Shown in pieces: positions 51,980 to 60,900 of a stretch of 64,000 bases of DNA. A model generated the notes under the pieces. That model was given only the letters and a program-made list of their open reading frames with translations, made no database searches and was not told the origin of the DNA. Source of the DNA: Marispirochaeta sp964554875 (GTDB lineage Bacteria > Spirochaetota > Spirochaetia > JC444 > Marispirochaetaceae); the NCBI GenBank assembly GCA_964554875.1, contig CAZKQJ010000002.1:62001-126000 (forward strand), in the 5' to 3' direction. The translations under genes and the position numbers were made by a program. Every line of letters starts with the position of its first letter. The first letter of the stretch is position 1.

Positions 51980-53176
51980 CTATGACTTGATGGACCGGGC
52001 GAAAGCAGCGCCGAACTCAAAGGCTTTTTCCAGCTCCTTGTCGGTGGGCCCGCCGGGAAACTCCAGGGTATCCAGGATTTCCCATTTTAGGGGTTCAACC
52101 ATCTTCTGTATCTGCCGCAGTGCTCCGCCGGACCAGCCGAAGCTGCCGAAATAGGCTGCCTTCTTGTTCAGGATCCGTTTTATGGAAGCCTCTTCCAGCG
52201 CCAGGGACATGGCCGGGTACAGGCTGCCTTCGTAAGTCGGGGCCCCGATTATGACTCCCCGGTTCACCCAGAGGGAGGGAAGGATATAGCTCATGTGGGT
52301 CCGGGCTACATCGAATATATCAACCGGGACGCCTTCGGAACCGAGTCCCCTGGCTACATAGTTCATCATGGTTTCGGTGTTACCGTACATGCTGCCGTAG
52401 AGCAGGGTAACTCCTTTCTCGTTGTCTCCCTTTCCGTATTCGGACCACTTTTGATACAGCTCCACGATTTTTCCTGGATTACCCCGCCAGATAAGGCCGT
52501 GGGAAGGTGCTATTATCTCAATGGGAAAGTCCGCCAGCTTTTCTATGGCATTCAGAACTGGTTTCGTGAACTTGGCAACAATGTTCGTGTAGTAGCGAAG
52601 TGACTCCTTTATGTAGAAATCCAGGTCCCGTATCTGATCGTCGAAAATCGCCCCGGTAAGGGCTCCGTAGCCGCCGAAACCGTCGCAGGAAAAGAGGATC
52701 TTGTCTTCCGCCAGGTAGGTCATCATGGTTTCCGGCCAGTGTACAAAGGGGGTGTGAAAGAATTTCAGCGTCTTTGTCCCTAGGGATATCTCCTCGCCGT
52801 CGGATACCTCCCGGACGTTCTCGGTAATTCCGTAATAGTTTTCTATCATGGGACGGGCTTTGGGAGTGCAGAGGATAGTGATATCCGGATTCAGACGGTT
52901 GAGGGCTTTCATGGCCCCGGTATGGTCGGGTTCCATGTGGTTGACCACAAGGTAGTCAATCTCGTTCAGAGACTTGATCATTCCCACGTTGTCGAAAAGC
53001 TCATCTGTCTTGAACTCCTTGGTAAGGTCGATCAACGCCGTTTTTTCGTCCTGGATAAGGTAGGAGTTATAGGAGACTCCCTCCTGACTGATGGGCCACA
53101 GACCTTCGAAAAGGTCTGTGGTCCGGTCGTTTACTGTTATTGCGTATACATTATTACGTAAGCTGGTCGCAATCAT
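51980..53176 (-). CDS. FprA-type flavodiiron protein (O2/NO reductase)
   Basis: This 398-residue protein has an N-terminal metallo-beta-lactamase-like di-iron domain, with ligands in VVNHMEPDHTGAM (HxExDH) and a later FVHWPETMMTYLAED, and a C-terminal flavodoxin domain (LLYGSMYGNTETMMNYVARG; GAPTYEGSLYPAM). It removes O2 or NO in anaerobes with electrons from reduced rubredoxin or similar carriers. No rubredoxin gene is adjacent. The ATG has gaggga upstream. Confidence 0.95.
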   Translation of the reverse strand: MIATSLRNNVYAITVNDRTTDLFEGLWPISQEGVSYNSYLIQDEKTALIDLTKEFKTDELFDNVGMIKSLNEIDYLVVNHMEPDHTGAMKALNRLNPDITILCTPKARPMIENYYGITENVREVSDGEEISLGTKTLKFFHTPFVHWPETMMTYLAEDKILFSCDGFGGYGALTGAIFDDQIRDLDFYIKESLRYYTNIVAKFTKPVLNAIEKLADFPIEIIAPSHGLIWRGNPGKIVELYQKWSEYGKGDNEKGVTLLYGSMYGNTETMMNYVARGLGSEGVPVDIFDVARTHMSYILPSLWVNRGVIIGAPTYEGSLYPAMSLALEEASIKRILNKKAAYFGSFGWSGGALRQIQKMVEPLKWEILDTLEFPGGPTDKELEKAFEFGAAFARSIKS

Positions 53177-53216
53177 TGATCCCTCTTTTCCCCGGAATCC
53201 CCTTCCGGGGAAAGAA

Positions 53217-53723
53217 CTATAATGCCTTCAGAGCACCCAGAGCGGCATCATAGTCGGGGTGATTTGTGTTTTCCTTTACTACCTCAATGTAGCGTATGAC
53301 GTCGTTTTCATCAACAACGAAGATCCCCCGGTTCAACAGCCTGAGCTCTTTTATCAGCATACCGTAGCGCTGGCCGAAATCGGCGTCCCGATGGTCGGAT
53401 AGGGTTATTACCTGGTCAACCCCGGCGGCGCCGCACCATCGTTTCTGGGCGAAAGGAAGGTCCATGCTGATGGTGAGAATGACAACATCATCTCCCAGCT
53501 TTGCGGCCTCCTCGTTGAATCTGCGGGTCTGGGCATCGCATACGCCGGTGTCCAGGGAAGGGACGACGCTGATGAGCTTCTTTTTTCCGGAATATTCACT
53601 CAGGCTTTTGGGTAACAGGTCGTTGTCTAAGACAGTAAAATCCGGGGCCTTGTCTCCCGCTTTAAGTTCCTGTCCTACAAGAGTTATTGCGTTTCCGTGC
53701 ATGGTTGAAACAGAACGTTCCAT
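53217..53723 (-). CDS. tpx: Thiol peroxidase Tpx
   Basis: This 168-residue protein starts at ATG 53723, picked because aaggag sits 8 bases upstream. The peroxidatic Cys is in VVPSLDTGVCDAQTRRF and the resolving Cys in FAQKRWCGAAGVDQV, the atypical 2-Cys arrangement of Tpx. It reduces lipid and hydrogen peroxides with thioredoxin. A PerR-like box lies just upstream. Confidence 0.96.
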   Translation of the reverse strand: MERSVSTMHGNAITLVGQELKAGDKAPDFTVLDNDLLPKSLSEYSGKKKLISVVPSLDTGVCDAQTRRFNEEAAKLGDDVVILTISMDLPFAQKRWCGAAGVDQVITLSDHRDADFGQRYGMLIKELRLLNRGIFVVDENDVIRYIEVVKENTNHPDYDAALGALKAL

Positions 53724-53743
53724 AAAAGTCTCCTTATACTGAT

Positions 53744-53758
53744 TTATAATCCTTATCA
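53744..53758. promoter_or_regulatory. Candidate PerR box upstream of tpx
   Basis: TTATAATCCTTATCA matches the PerR consensus TTATAATNATTATAA at 12 of 14 defined positions. It lies 21-35 bases before the tpx start, where a repressor would act. The region is AT-rich, so a chance match is possible. Confidence 0.4.
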
Positions 53759-53786
53759 ATATAATAAAGTAATCCCCGGGGGACCA

Positions 53787-55190
53787 CTAAATATGTATCG
53801 CCGCGCCTTCTATCATCTTCATGGATTCCATTACCGTCTCCGACAGGGTCGGATGGGCATGGATCATGGATGCGATATCCTCCGGTAACAGTTCCGATGA
53901 CTTTGCCAGAAGAACTTCGTGTAAAATCTCCGTTGCCCTGCTGCCGGCAATATGAGCACCCAGAATCTCCTTCGATGCGGTGTCGTAGACTATCTTAACC
54001 ATTCCTTCTGCGGCATCGGTGGCAACCGCCTTTCCTGCTCCCCGGTAGGGAAAGCTGGCTTCAGCGGCGGAAAAGCCCTTCATTATCGCCTTCTCCCTGG
54101 TCAGTCCGAAACTGGCGATCTCGGGTTCCGTATAGACGGCGGAGGGAATAAGGTCGGGATTAATTCGGGGAGCAGGGGAGTGTCCGGCAATATGCTCCAC
54201 GGCGATCTCTCCCTCCTTGCTGGCTACATGGGCAAGAAGGGGTGTCGATACAATATCGCCGATGGCGTAGATGTGAGGCAAACTGGTCTGGTAGTAATCC
54301 CCAACGGGAATAACCCCTTTTTCCGTGGTAATTGCCAGGTTCTCCAGACCGATCTCGCCGGTGTTGGGAACCCTGCCTACCACCACCAGCAGTTTGTCTG
54401 CCTTGAGGGTGTTCTTGTTTCCCTCCGGGTCTTCAAGCTCGATGCTGAGTCCCTCTTTTGTCTTTTTATAACCCAGGGCCCTGGTTTTTACGTGAATATC
54501 GATCTTTCGCTTCTTGAAATCCGCCGCCAGGACCTTGGCCGCATCCGGATCTTCGGTTGGAAGGATCTGGTCAAGCATCTCAACAAGGGTAACCTTCGTG
54601 CCGAAGCTGCTCATAATGTGAGCAAATTCACATCCGATCGCTCCCGCCCCCAGAATCGCGAGCCGCTCCGGCAGCTCCTTCAGCATCAGCGCACCGGTGG
54701 AGGAAAGAACATCCTCCTCGTCAAAATCGAATCCCGGTATGGACCGGGGCCGGGACCCGGTGGCTATTATGATGTCTTTTGCCTTTACGTGTGTTTTTCC
54801 ATCCTCAGGTCCGGCGACTTCGATAAGGCCGGGCTCCAGAATAGTCCCCGTACCGTTCACAACCTGAATCTCGTTCTTTTTCATCAGGAACCCGACCCCC
54901 TTGGAGAGCCGGTCGGCGGCGGACCTGGATTTCTTGAAGACCCTGCTGTAGTCGAAACCGGACATATCCAGTTTGATTCCCAGGGATTCCGCCTCTGCGG
55001 CGTGCCTGAAAACCTCCGCCTGATGGATCAGAGCCTTGGAGGGGATACAGCCGATGTTAAGGCAGACTCCCCCGAGCTTGTCCTTTTCGATTATTGTTAC
55101 CTTGAGACCCAGCTGGGCTGCGCGGATGGCGGCTACATAGCCGCCGGGTCCCGCACCCAGGATTGCAAGATCTGTGTTTATCTCACTCAT
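53787..55190 (-). CDS. lpdA: Dihydrolipoyl dehydrogenase (E3)
   Basis: This 467-residue FAD enzyme has LAILGAGPGGYVAAIRAAQLG, the redox pair in GGVCLNIGCIPSKALIHQ, the NAD site in AILGAGAIGCEFAHIMSSFG and the dimer-interface HAHPTLSE with catalytic His. It reoxidises lipoamide of PDH. The ATG has aaggagtact upstream. It is the last gene of the minus-strand PDH operon, separated from E2 by a 132-base gap containing a striking hairpin. Confidence 0.97.
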   Translation of the reverse strand: MSEINTDLAILGAGPGGYVAAIRAAQLGLKVTIIEKDKLGGVCLNIGCIPSKALIHQAEVFRHAAEAESLGIKLDMSGFDYSRVFKKSRSAADRLSKGVGFLMKKNEIQVVNGTGTILEPGLIEVAGPEDGKTHVKAKDIIIATGSRPRSIPGFDFDEEDVLSSTGALMLKELPERLAILGAGAIGCEFAHIMSSFGTKVTLVEMLDQILPTEDPDAAKVLAADFKKRKIDIHVKTRALGYKKTKEGLSIELEDPEGNKNTLKADKLLVVVGRVPNTGEIGLENLAITTEKGVIPVGDYYQTSLPHIYAIGDIVSTPLLAHVASKEGEIAVEHIAGHSPAPRINPDLIPSAVYTEPEIASFGLTREKAIMKGFSAAEASFPYRGAGKAVATDAAEGMVKIVYDTASKEILGAHIAGSRATEILHEVLLAKSSELLPEDIASMIHAHPTLSETVMESMKMIEGAAIHI

Positions 55191-55211
55191 TCAGTACTCC
55201 TTTTTACGGTC

Positions 55212-55250
55212 CCCAGCTACTATTTTTTACCATAAAAAATAGTAGCTGGG
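55212..55250. other. Perfect 18 bp hairpin between E2 and E3 genes
   Basis: CCCAGCTACTATTTTTTA (55212-55229) is followed by CCA and its exact inverse (55233-55250). The A/T-run inside the stem means that a T-run does not follow it, so it is not a standard terminator. The rest of the gap, 55251-55322, is GC-rich without a gene; TTTACGGTC occurs on both sides (55203 and 55298). It may be a repeat element, or an mRNA-processing or stability structure. Confidence 0.75.
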
Positions 55251-55322
55251 TCCGCTTTGCCTGGCGCGAAAGCCCGGGGGACCCGTCCTTTCGCTTCTTT
55301 ACGGTCGCCATCGGCCTATTGC

Positions 55323-56603
55323 CTAAAGCAGTGCCGACATGGGGTTTTCAAAGTTGGTCCTGAGGGTAGCCATGAAGCGGGCACCCTCTGCGCCGTCGAT
55401 TACCCTGTGGTCGCAGGAGAGGGTAAACTTCATTACGAGACCAGTTCCGAGACTCCCGTCTTCCTGTACAACCGGCACCCTGTTCAGTGCGCCCACGGCA
55501 AGGATCGCTGAGCCCGGGGGATTGATAATGGCGGTGAACTCCTCGATGCCGAAGGAACCCAGGTTGCTGACAGAGAATCCCGCTCCGCTGTATTCTTCGG
55601 GAGCGAGTTTTCCTTCCTGAGCCCGGGGAATCAGTTCCTTAAGTTCCCTGTCGATTTCAACAATTCCCTTGTTGCCGCAGTTTCGTACCACCGGGGTAAT
55701 CAGGCCGTCGTCAAGGGCCACAGCCAGTCCGATGTCAACGGAACCGAACTCCCTGATTGTATCCTCCTCCCAGCTTGCATTGACCCGGGGGTGACGCTTC
55801 AGGGCTTCTGCTGACAGTTTCATGATAAAAGCGTTCACCGACAGCTTCTCCGGCAGGGTCTTGTTTATCCTGTCTCTGGCCTCCATGAGGGTTTCGCCCC
55901 TGACCGAGACATTCAGGTAAAAATGGGGAGCCGAGAATTTGGATTCAGCCAGGCGGCCCGCAATGGCCTTGCGCATCTTGGAGACCTTGACTGTCCGGTC
56001 TTCCCCGGCAGCCCGGGCTGGAGCAAATCCGGAAGCCGTCTGTCGCCCGCCTCTGGCAGGAGCCGCTTCGACGTCCTTTTTGACGACCCGGCCCCCGGGT
56101 CCGCTGCCTTTTATAGCGGAAATATCGATTCCCCGCTGCCGGGCCATTTCCCGCGCCAGAGGAGAGGCTTTGACCCATCCGTCGGCGGCGGGTTTGCTCG
56201 CTCCCTCTTGTTCTGTCGTATTTTCTTCAGGTTTCGGTTTTTCCTGTTTTTCTTTTTCAGCTTCAGGCGGCTCGTCGGGAGCGGATTCCCCGGAGGCTTC
56301 CGCTCTTTTTTCCGTTTCTCCGCCGGCTTCGGCGGCCTCCTTTTCAAGGGTGGAGATGTCCTCGCCTTCCTCTCCGATAATGGCGATGGGCACCCCAACG
56401 GCGGCGTCTCCACCTTCCGGAACGAGGATTTTAAGGAGCACCCCTTCCTGAATGCTCTCGTAATCCATGGTCGCTTTGTCGGTTTCGACCTCGCAGATTA
56501 TATCTCCCTCCGATACCTTGTCTCCTTCCTTCTTTTTCCACGTTGCTATGGTTCCCTCCTCCATTGTTGGCGAGAGGGCCAGCATTAATATCTTTTCTGC
56601 CAT
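55323..56603 (-). CDS. pdhC: Pyruvate dehydrogenase E2, dihydrolipoyl acetyltransferase
   Basis: This 426-residue protein has one lipoyl domain (lipoyl Lys in CEVETDKATMDYES), a Glu/Pro/Lys-rich linker (about 90-140), a peripheral-subunit-binding domain (KASPLAREMARQRGIDISAI), and the catalytic domain ending with DHRVIDGAEGARFM, which holds the active His and Asp. It forms the PDH core. A ribosome site (aaggagtaggt) precedes the ATG. Confidence 0.96.
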   Translation of the reverse strand: MAEKILMLALSPTMEEGTIATWKKKEGDKVSEGDIICEVETDKATMDYESIQEGVLLKILVPEGGDAAVGVPIAIIGEEGEDISTLEKEAAEAGGETEKRAEASGESAPDEPPEAEKEKQEKPKPEENTTEQEGASKPAADGWVKASPLAREMARQRGIDISAIKGSGPGGRVVKKDVEAAPARGGRQTASGFAPARAAGEDRTVKVSKMRKAIAGRLAESKFSAPHFYLNVSVRGETLMEARDRINKTLPEKLSVNAFIMKLSAEALKRHPRVNASWEEDTIREFGSVDIGLAVALDDGLITPVVRNCGNKGIVEIDRELKELIPRAQEGKLAPEEYSGAGFSVSNLGSFGIEEFTAIINPPGSAILAVGALNRVPVVQEDGSLGTGLVMKFTLSCDHRVIDGAEGARFMATLRTNFENPMSALL

Positions 56604-56627
56604 ACTGCTACCTACTCCTTTCTGCCT

Positions 56628-57611
56628 TCAGTCGTCCAGGTAGAGGACCTTTTTGGCGGCGGCGACAATCTTAGGTACCTGGGGCTGCACCGCAAGTTCC
56701 AGTCTGTGGTTATAGGGCATGGGGACCTCTTCTGACGCCACCATCTCAACCGGGGCGTCCAGGTAATCGAAGGCATTCTTCGAAATCAGCCATCCCAGGT
56801 GGGATCCAACTGACGCAAAGGGCCAGGACTCCTCGACAATAACACATCGGTGCGTTTTTCTGACCGATGCGTAAACCGCCTCTTCGTCCAGGGGTTTGAT
56901 GCTGCGAAGATCGATTACCTCTGCATTTATTCCCTCTTTCGCAAGTTTCTCTGCTGCTTCAAAGCTTATCCGCATCGGTTTTCCGTAACTGACAATAGTA
57001 AGGTCACTGCCTTCCCGTTTTACATCCGCCTTGCCCAGGGGTATCAGGTACTCCTCTTCAGGGACCTCCCCCTTCCAGGCATACATCAGTTCCCCTTCGA
57101 GAAAGATTACCGGGTTGTCATCCCTAATCGAGGTTTTTAACAGTCCTTTCGCATCATACGGGGTAGAGGGAGAAACAACCTTGAGGCCCGGAATATGGGC
57201 AAATATTGACTGCAGGGCCTGGGAGTGCTGGGCCGCAAGATACTCAGCCGGGCCGTTGGGGCCACGCATGACCATGGGCAGCTTGAACTGTCCGCCGGAC
57301 ATATACCTGGTCTTGGCTGCATTGGACACAACCTGATCATAGGCCATAAGGGCAAAATTGAAGGTCATCCATTCAACGATGGGCCGTAAACCAACCATGG
57401 CGGCGCCGACTCCTAGGCCGGTAAAGCCTTCCTCGGTAATGGGTGTGTCGACAACCCGTTTATCACCGTATTTTTCCCACAGACCCTGAGTCACTTTGTA
57501 TGCACCGTTGTATTGGGCTACTTCCTCGCCCAATAGAAAGACCCGATCGTCCCGGGCCATTTCCTCGTCCATGGCTTGTCGTAATGCTTCTCTGAATGTA
57601 ATTACCGGCAT
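56628..57611 (-). CDS. pdhB: Pyruvate dehydrogenase E1 beta
   Basis: This 327-residue protein starts at ATG 57611 with aaggaggaga upstream; an in-frame start 45 bases further up is less likely because it lies within pdhA and lacks the site. Signatures are MPVITFREALRQAMDEEMAR, LLGEEVAQYNGAYKVTQGL, TPITEEGFTGLGVGAAMVG and the C-terminal EVPMPYNHRLE. It pairs with pdhA to bind thiamine diphosphate. Confidence 0.96.
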   Translation of the reverse strand: MPVITFREALRQAMDEEMARDDRVFLLGEEVAQYNGAYKVTQGLWEKYGDKRVVDTPITEEGFTGLGVGAAMVGLRPIVEWMTFNFALMAYDQVVSNAAKTRYMSGGQFKLPMVMRGPNGPAEYLAAQHSQALQSIFAHIPGLKVVSPSTPYDAKGLLKTSIRDDNPVIFLEGELMYAWKGEVPEEEYLIPLGKADVKREGSDLTIVSYGKPMRISFEAAEKLAKEGINAEVIDLRSIKPLDEEAVYASVRKTHRCVIVEESWPFASVGSHLGWLISKNAFDYLDAPVEMVASEEVPMPYNHRLELAVQPQVPKIVAAAKKVLYLDD

Positions 57612-57652
57612 TTTCGTCTCCTCCTTGTTTTCGGTGGTATATTTTTCCCGGT

Positions 57653-58633
57653 TCATGCTTCAGCGAAAACATCTTCGTAAAGCGCGGACAGATCGGGCTC
57701 GGGACTCTTCTCCGCAAAATCCACCGACTCGTCACAGATAGCCTTGATTTCGTCGTCCATCTTTTTATACTCCTTCTCTGTAATGAATTTTTCTTCCTGC
57801 AACTGTTTAAGGAGTATGGGGATGGGGTCCTGCTGTTTGTACTCTTCAAGTTCCTCGGGTGTTCTGTACTTGGCCGGGTCACTCATGGAATGTCCCCGGT
57901 AGCGATAGGTCTTGATTTCGTAGAATAGAGGGTGGGGTTCTTCCCGGACGCTTTTAACTGCCTTTACAAACTCGTCATAGACTTCCATCACCTGCATTCC
58001 GTTGAGCTGCTTACCCGGTATGTCGTAGGCGTATCCCATTTGGGCCAGATCGTGGACTGAAGACACACGTTTAAAATCAGTACCCATACCGTACTGGTTG
58101 TTTTCCACGATATAGATGATGGGCAGGTCGTGGATCTTTGCCAGGTTGAGACTTTCGTGAAATGCTCCCTGGTGTATGGCCCCGTCGCCGAAATAGCAGA
58201 GCACAACTCCCTTTTCTTCCATATACTTGATTTTCCAGGCCACCCCGGTTCCGACGGGAATCTGGCTGCCTACAATTCCGTTGCCCCCGAGCATATGCTT
58301 TTCGTCGGAATACATGTGCATGGAGCCGCCCTTACCTTTCGAGCAGCCGCTAGCCTTTCCATACAGCTCAGCCATAATCTCTTTGGGGTCCATCCCCACA
58401 GCAAGAGCATGGCCGTGATCGCGGTAGGCTCCAATTACGTAATCGCTTTTTAAATCCAGCGCTCCGATGGTCCCTGCCGCGACTGCCTCCTGTCCTATAT
58501 ACAGGTGACAGAAGCCGCCGATCTTTCGCAGACCATACATCTGGCCCGCTTTTTCTTCGAAGCGCCGCATCAGCAGCATGTTTTGCAGCAGCGAGAGGGA
58601 AGTCTCTTTTCCGTATTTCTTTACCAGACTCAT
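57653..58633 (-). CDS. pdhA: Pyruvate dehydrogenase E1 alpha
   Basis: This 326-residue protein carries the TPP/Mg motif CYFGDGAIHQGAFHESLNLA...VENNQYGMGT, plus GGFCHLYIGQEAVAAG, YRDHGHALAVGMDPKEI and the phosphorylation-loop-like YRYRGHSMSDPAKYRTPEE. It starts behind aaggaggctcc. It heads the core pdhABC-lpdA operon and oxidatively decarboxylates pyruvate to acetyl-CoA and NADH, which distinguishes this organism from strict PFOR users. Confidence 0.97.
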   Translation of the reverse strand: MSLVKKYGKETSLSLLQNMLLMRRFEEKAGQMYGLRKIGGFCHLYIGQEAVAAGTIGALDLKSDYVIGAYRDHGHALAVGMDPKEIMAELYGKASGCSKGKGGSMHMYSDEKHMLGGNGIVGSQIPVGTGVAWKIKYMEEKGVVLCYFGDGAIHQGAFHESLNLAKIHDLPIIYIVENNQYGMGTDFKRVSSVHDLAQMGYAYDIPGKQLNGMQVMEVYDEFVKAVKSVREEPHPLFYEIKTYRYRGHSMSDPAKYRTPEELEEYKQQDPIPILLKQLQEEKFITEKEYKKMDDEIKAICDESVDFAEKSPEPDLSALYEDVFAEA

Positions 58634-58647
58634 GGAGCCTCCTTGGC

Positions 58648-59088
58648 TTAAGTAAATTTTACTGTATCCTTTTCGCCCCTCATGGGAACGAAAACGGTAC
58701 CTTCCGTCAAAACGGTTTCCAGAACTACCAGATTAGCGGGATCCGGATTGACCCGCCAGAATACAGGGAGTCTCGGACCGATAGCTTCAAGGACCTCCGC
58801 CTTCATGGCTGAGTTTTCGATCACGTTGACCTTGCCGTCGAGGCTAATGATTTTGTCCAGGGATTTGCTCTGCAGCAGCCATTGAACCTGGGCGTTCTTC
58901 GCCAGATGCTCGCTTTTAGCGAAGGTCCGGGATGTAACTGCGTACAACGCGCCGGATCGACCGCGGATTACCGTCGGGGTCATCCATCGCATTGCGGGCG
59001 AACCGTCGCTGCTTACCGTTGCAAGGACCGCGGTCCTTGAGATATCCAGCATGTTCTCGAGTTCCTGCATGAAAGCCGATTTTGTCAT
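58648..59088 (-). CDS. Pyridoxamine 5'-phosphate oxidase-like FMN protein
   Basis: This protein of about 146 residues starts at ATG 59088, with aggagagt upstream. It has the split-barrel flavin fold of the general-stress/PNPOx-like group (RTAVLATVSSDGSPAMRWMT; SRTFAKSEHLAKNAQVQWLL). True pyridoxine oxidase function is not indicated. It precedes pdhA by 14 bases and is probably co-transcribed. From 59089 to 59292 no gene is seen; GTAAGA/TCTTAC (59160-59176) is a small inverted repeat. Confidence 0.83.
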   Translation of the reverse strand: MTKSAFMQELENMLDISRTAVLATVSSDGSPAMRWMTPTVIRGRSGALYAVTSRTFAKSEHLAKNAQVQWLLQSKSLDKIISLDGKVNVIENSAMKAEVLEAIGPRLPVFWRVNPDPANLVVLETVLTEGTVFVPMRGEKDTVKFT

Positions 59089-59292
59089 TCTACTCTCCTG
59101 TTTATCTGGCATATTTTCAAAAAGATGCCGGGCCGGCCGGAAGTAACCTGATAAAAGTAGTAAGAATTGGTCTTACCGGCAAACATCTTTCACCGTTAAG
59201 GTACTAATAATAATTCCCCGTGGGAAATTCTCTTTTTCCTTTGACGTTAAACTTGCCGTACATCTATATTGAAGCAGATACCAGGCTTTAAA

Positions 59293-59320
59293 TTGACTTT
59301 TCACGGGAGTCTTATATAGT
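59293..59320 (+). promoter_or_regulatory. Promoter of the nqr operon
   Basis: TTGACT (59293-59298), 16 bp, TATAGT (59315-59320). The ATG at 59327 is 6 bases further on, so transcription is predicted to start at the start codon. AAAGGG before it is weak as a Shine-Dalgarno sequence. Confidence 0.6.
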
Positions 59321-59326
59321 AAAGGG

Positions 59327-60295
59327 ATGAAAATGGCAAAAATTAATAGCGTTATTCAGAAACAGCCTATCATGCTCAAGGTTGTCTATGCTCTTGTTCC
59401 GTTGGTGATCGCTTCAGTTTATTTTTACGGCTGGCGTTCCCTGGCGGTTCTGGTGGTTGTGAATGTTGTCGGTTTTCTATCGGAATACGTCTTTGTCAGG
59501 GGGGGTAAACAAAAAGTCTCTTCTGCGGTTTTTGTGACCAATTTTCTATTTGCCCTCTCTCTTCCTCCTACGATTCCTTTCTGGATGGCCGGAGTTGGGA
59601 TAGCTTTCGGGGTAATCTTTGGAAAGATGGTTTTCGGTGGATTCGGTCGCAACGTGTTCAATCCTGCAATCTCCGGCCGGGCATTTATCTACGCCAGTTT
59701 CGGATATCACCTGACATCGCGTTTTGTCCAGCCTGTGGGCGGAACTCTTGGGGGCTTTGTCGCCTGGCAGCCCGCGGTAGATACTGTCTCCCAGGCTACG
59801 CCGTTAACCGATATGGCTGCCGGGCAGCCGGTTGAATTAATGGAGCTGTTCCTCGGTTCCACTGCCGGATCCCTTGGAGAAACCTCGGCGGTGCTGATTA
59901 TTATAACCGGCCTGATTCTGATGATTCAAAAGACAGCCTCCTGGCATATTGTGGTGCCGGGGCTTCTTGGTTTTCTTGGAATGCAGAGCATCCTGTTTTT
60001 TTCCGGGGTGGAAGGAGCCATTGCGCCCCACTATGCACTGTTCGCCGGCAGCATTCTCTACGGATTAATGTACATGGCTACCGATCCTGTCTCGTCGGCG
60101 CAGACCACAAACCTTGGCCGCTGGATTTACGGTGCTTTTATCGGGATACTCACGGTTCTTATCCGAATCTTCTCAATCTGGCCGGAAGGAATAACATTTG
60201 CAATTCTTCTTGCGAACATGTTTGCCCCGCTTCTTAACTATACGATAGTTGAAACTCGAAAGCGGCAGAAGGCCAAAGCAGAAGGAGCAGCATGA
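59327..60295 (+). CDS. nqrB: NqrB/RnfD-type membrane flavin subunit
   Basis: This 322-residue protein has about eight to nine membrane helices. The covalent-FMN threonine is Thr158 in VDTVSQATPLTDMAAG, and GRNVFNPAISGRAF is the family signature. It lacks the extra N-terminal region of classical NqrB (about 410 residues) and is thus RnfD-sized, while its neighbours NqrD/E/F are of NQR type. ATG 59327 and 59333 are both possible. It is the first gene of the operon; nqrA is absent. Confidence 0.92.
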   Translation: MKMAKINSVIQKQPIMLKVVYALVPLVIASVYFYGWRSLAVLVVVNVVGFLSEYVFVRGGKQKVSSAVFVTNFLFALSLPPTIPFWMAGVGIAFGVIFGKMVFGGFGRNVFNPAISGRAFIYASFGYHLTSRFVQPVGGTLGGFVAWQPAVDTVSQATPLTDMAAGQPVELMELFLGSTAGSLGETSAVLIIITGLILMIQKTASWHIVVPGLLGFLGMQSILFFSGVEGAIAPHYALFAGSILYGLMYMATDPVSSAQTTNLGRWIYGAFIGILTVLIRIFSIWPEGITFAILLANMFAPLLNYTIVETRKRQKAKAEGAA

Positions 60296-60900
60296 TGCAG
60301 GAAGTATCGTTTTTCAAGGAACGGGTCTATCCTATCCTCTTTATGGTATTTCTTACCGTTGTTTTTATCTCGGCCATATCGGGAATCTACCTGCAGACGG
60401 CCTCTCTGGTGGAAGAGAACGAAACCATATTTCTGAAGCGGGCTGTACTATTCAGTGCCGGTATTCCGGTTCCCGAGAGCAACAATGAAATAAACCGTGT
60501 CTACTCTGAACGTGTAAAAGAGTATATGGTCAACGGAAAGCCCGGGGTTTTCGAGGTCAATGGAGGTGAAAGCTACGCTTTTCGCATAAGCGGTCCGGGC
60601 CTGTGGGGAGAAATTGAAGCCCTTATCGGTTTTGATGAAGACCTGAAGACCATGACAGGTATAGACTTTATTAAGCAGAATGAAACACCCGGACTCGGTG
60701 CCCGCATCGAGGAAGAGTGGTTTAAAGCCCAGTTCCGAGGAAAGACACCGCCCTTCTCTCTGGTCCGGGAGGATGAGGAGGACATTGACCCCGATGAAGT
60801 CAATGCCATTACCGGGGCGACCAATACATCAAACTATATCCGGGACATGATAAACAGGAGTCCCGGCCAGGCGGCAGAACTGCTTGAGGAGGTGCGCTGA
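60292..60900 (+). CDS. nqrC: NqrC/RnfG-type FMN-binding subunit
   Basis: This 202-residue protein has one N-terminal membrane helix (ILFMVFLTVVFISAISGIYL). The FMN attachment threonine is Thr177 in NAITGATNTSNYIRDM. It overlaps nqrB by 4 bases (a second ATG at 60295 is possible). It is shorter than Vibrio NqrC (about 260) and near RnfG size. The flavin is attached by ApbE, which is not in view. Confidence 0.93.
   Translation: MMQEVSFFKERVYPILFMVFLTVVFISAISGIYLQTASLVEENETIFLKRAVLFSAGIPVPESNNEINRVYSERVKEYMVNGKPGVFEVNGGESYAFRISGPGLWGEIEALIGFDEDLKTMTGIDFIKQNETPGLGARIEEEWFKAQFRGKTPPFSLVREDEEDIDPDEVNAITGATNTSNYIRDMINRSPGQAAELLEEVR

Noticed and set aside
53952..55235. 427-codon plus-strand open frame opposite lpdA
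   Set aside because: It is an antisense shadow of a strongly conserved gene; the translation has no recognisable domain.
55212..55250. Rho-independent terminator of pdhC
   Set aside because: The A/T tract is inside the stem and the sequence after it on the minus strand is not a T-run; lpdA downstream belongs to the same pathway.
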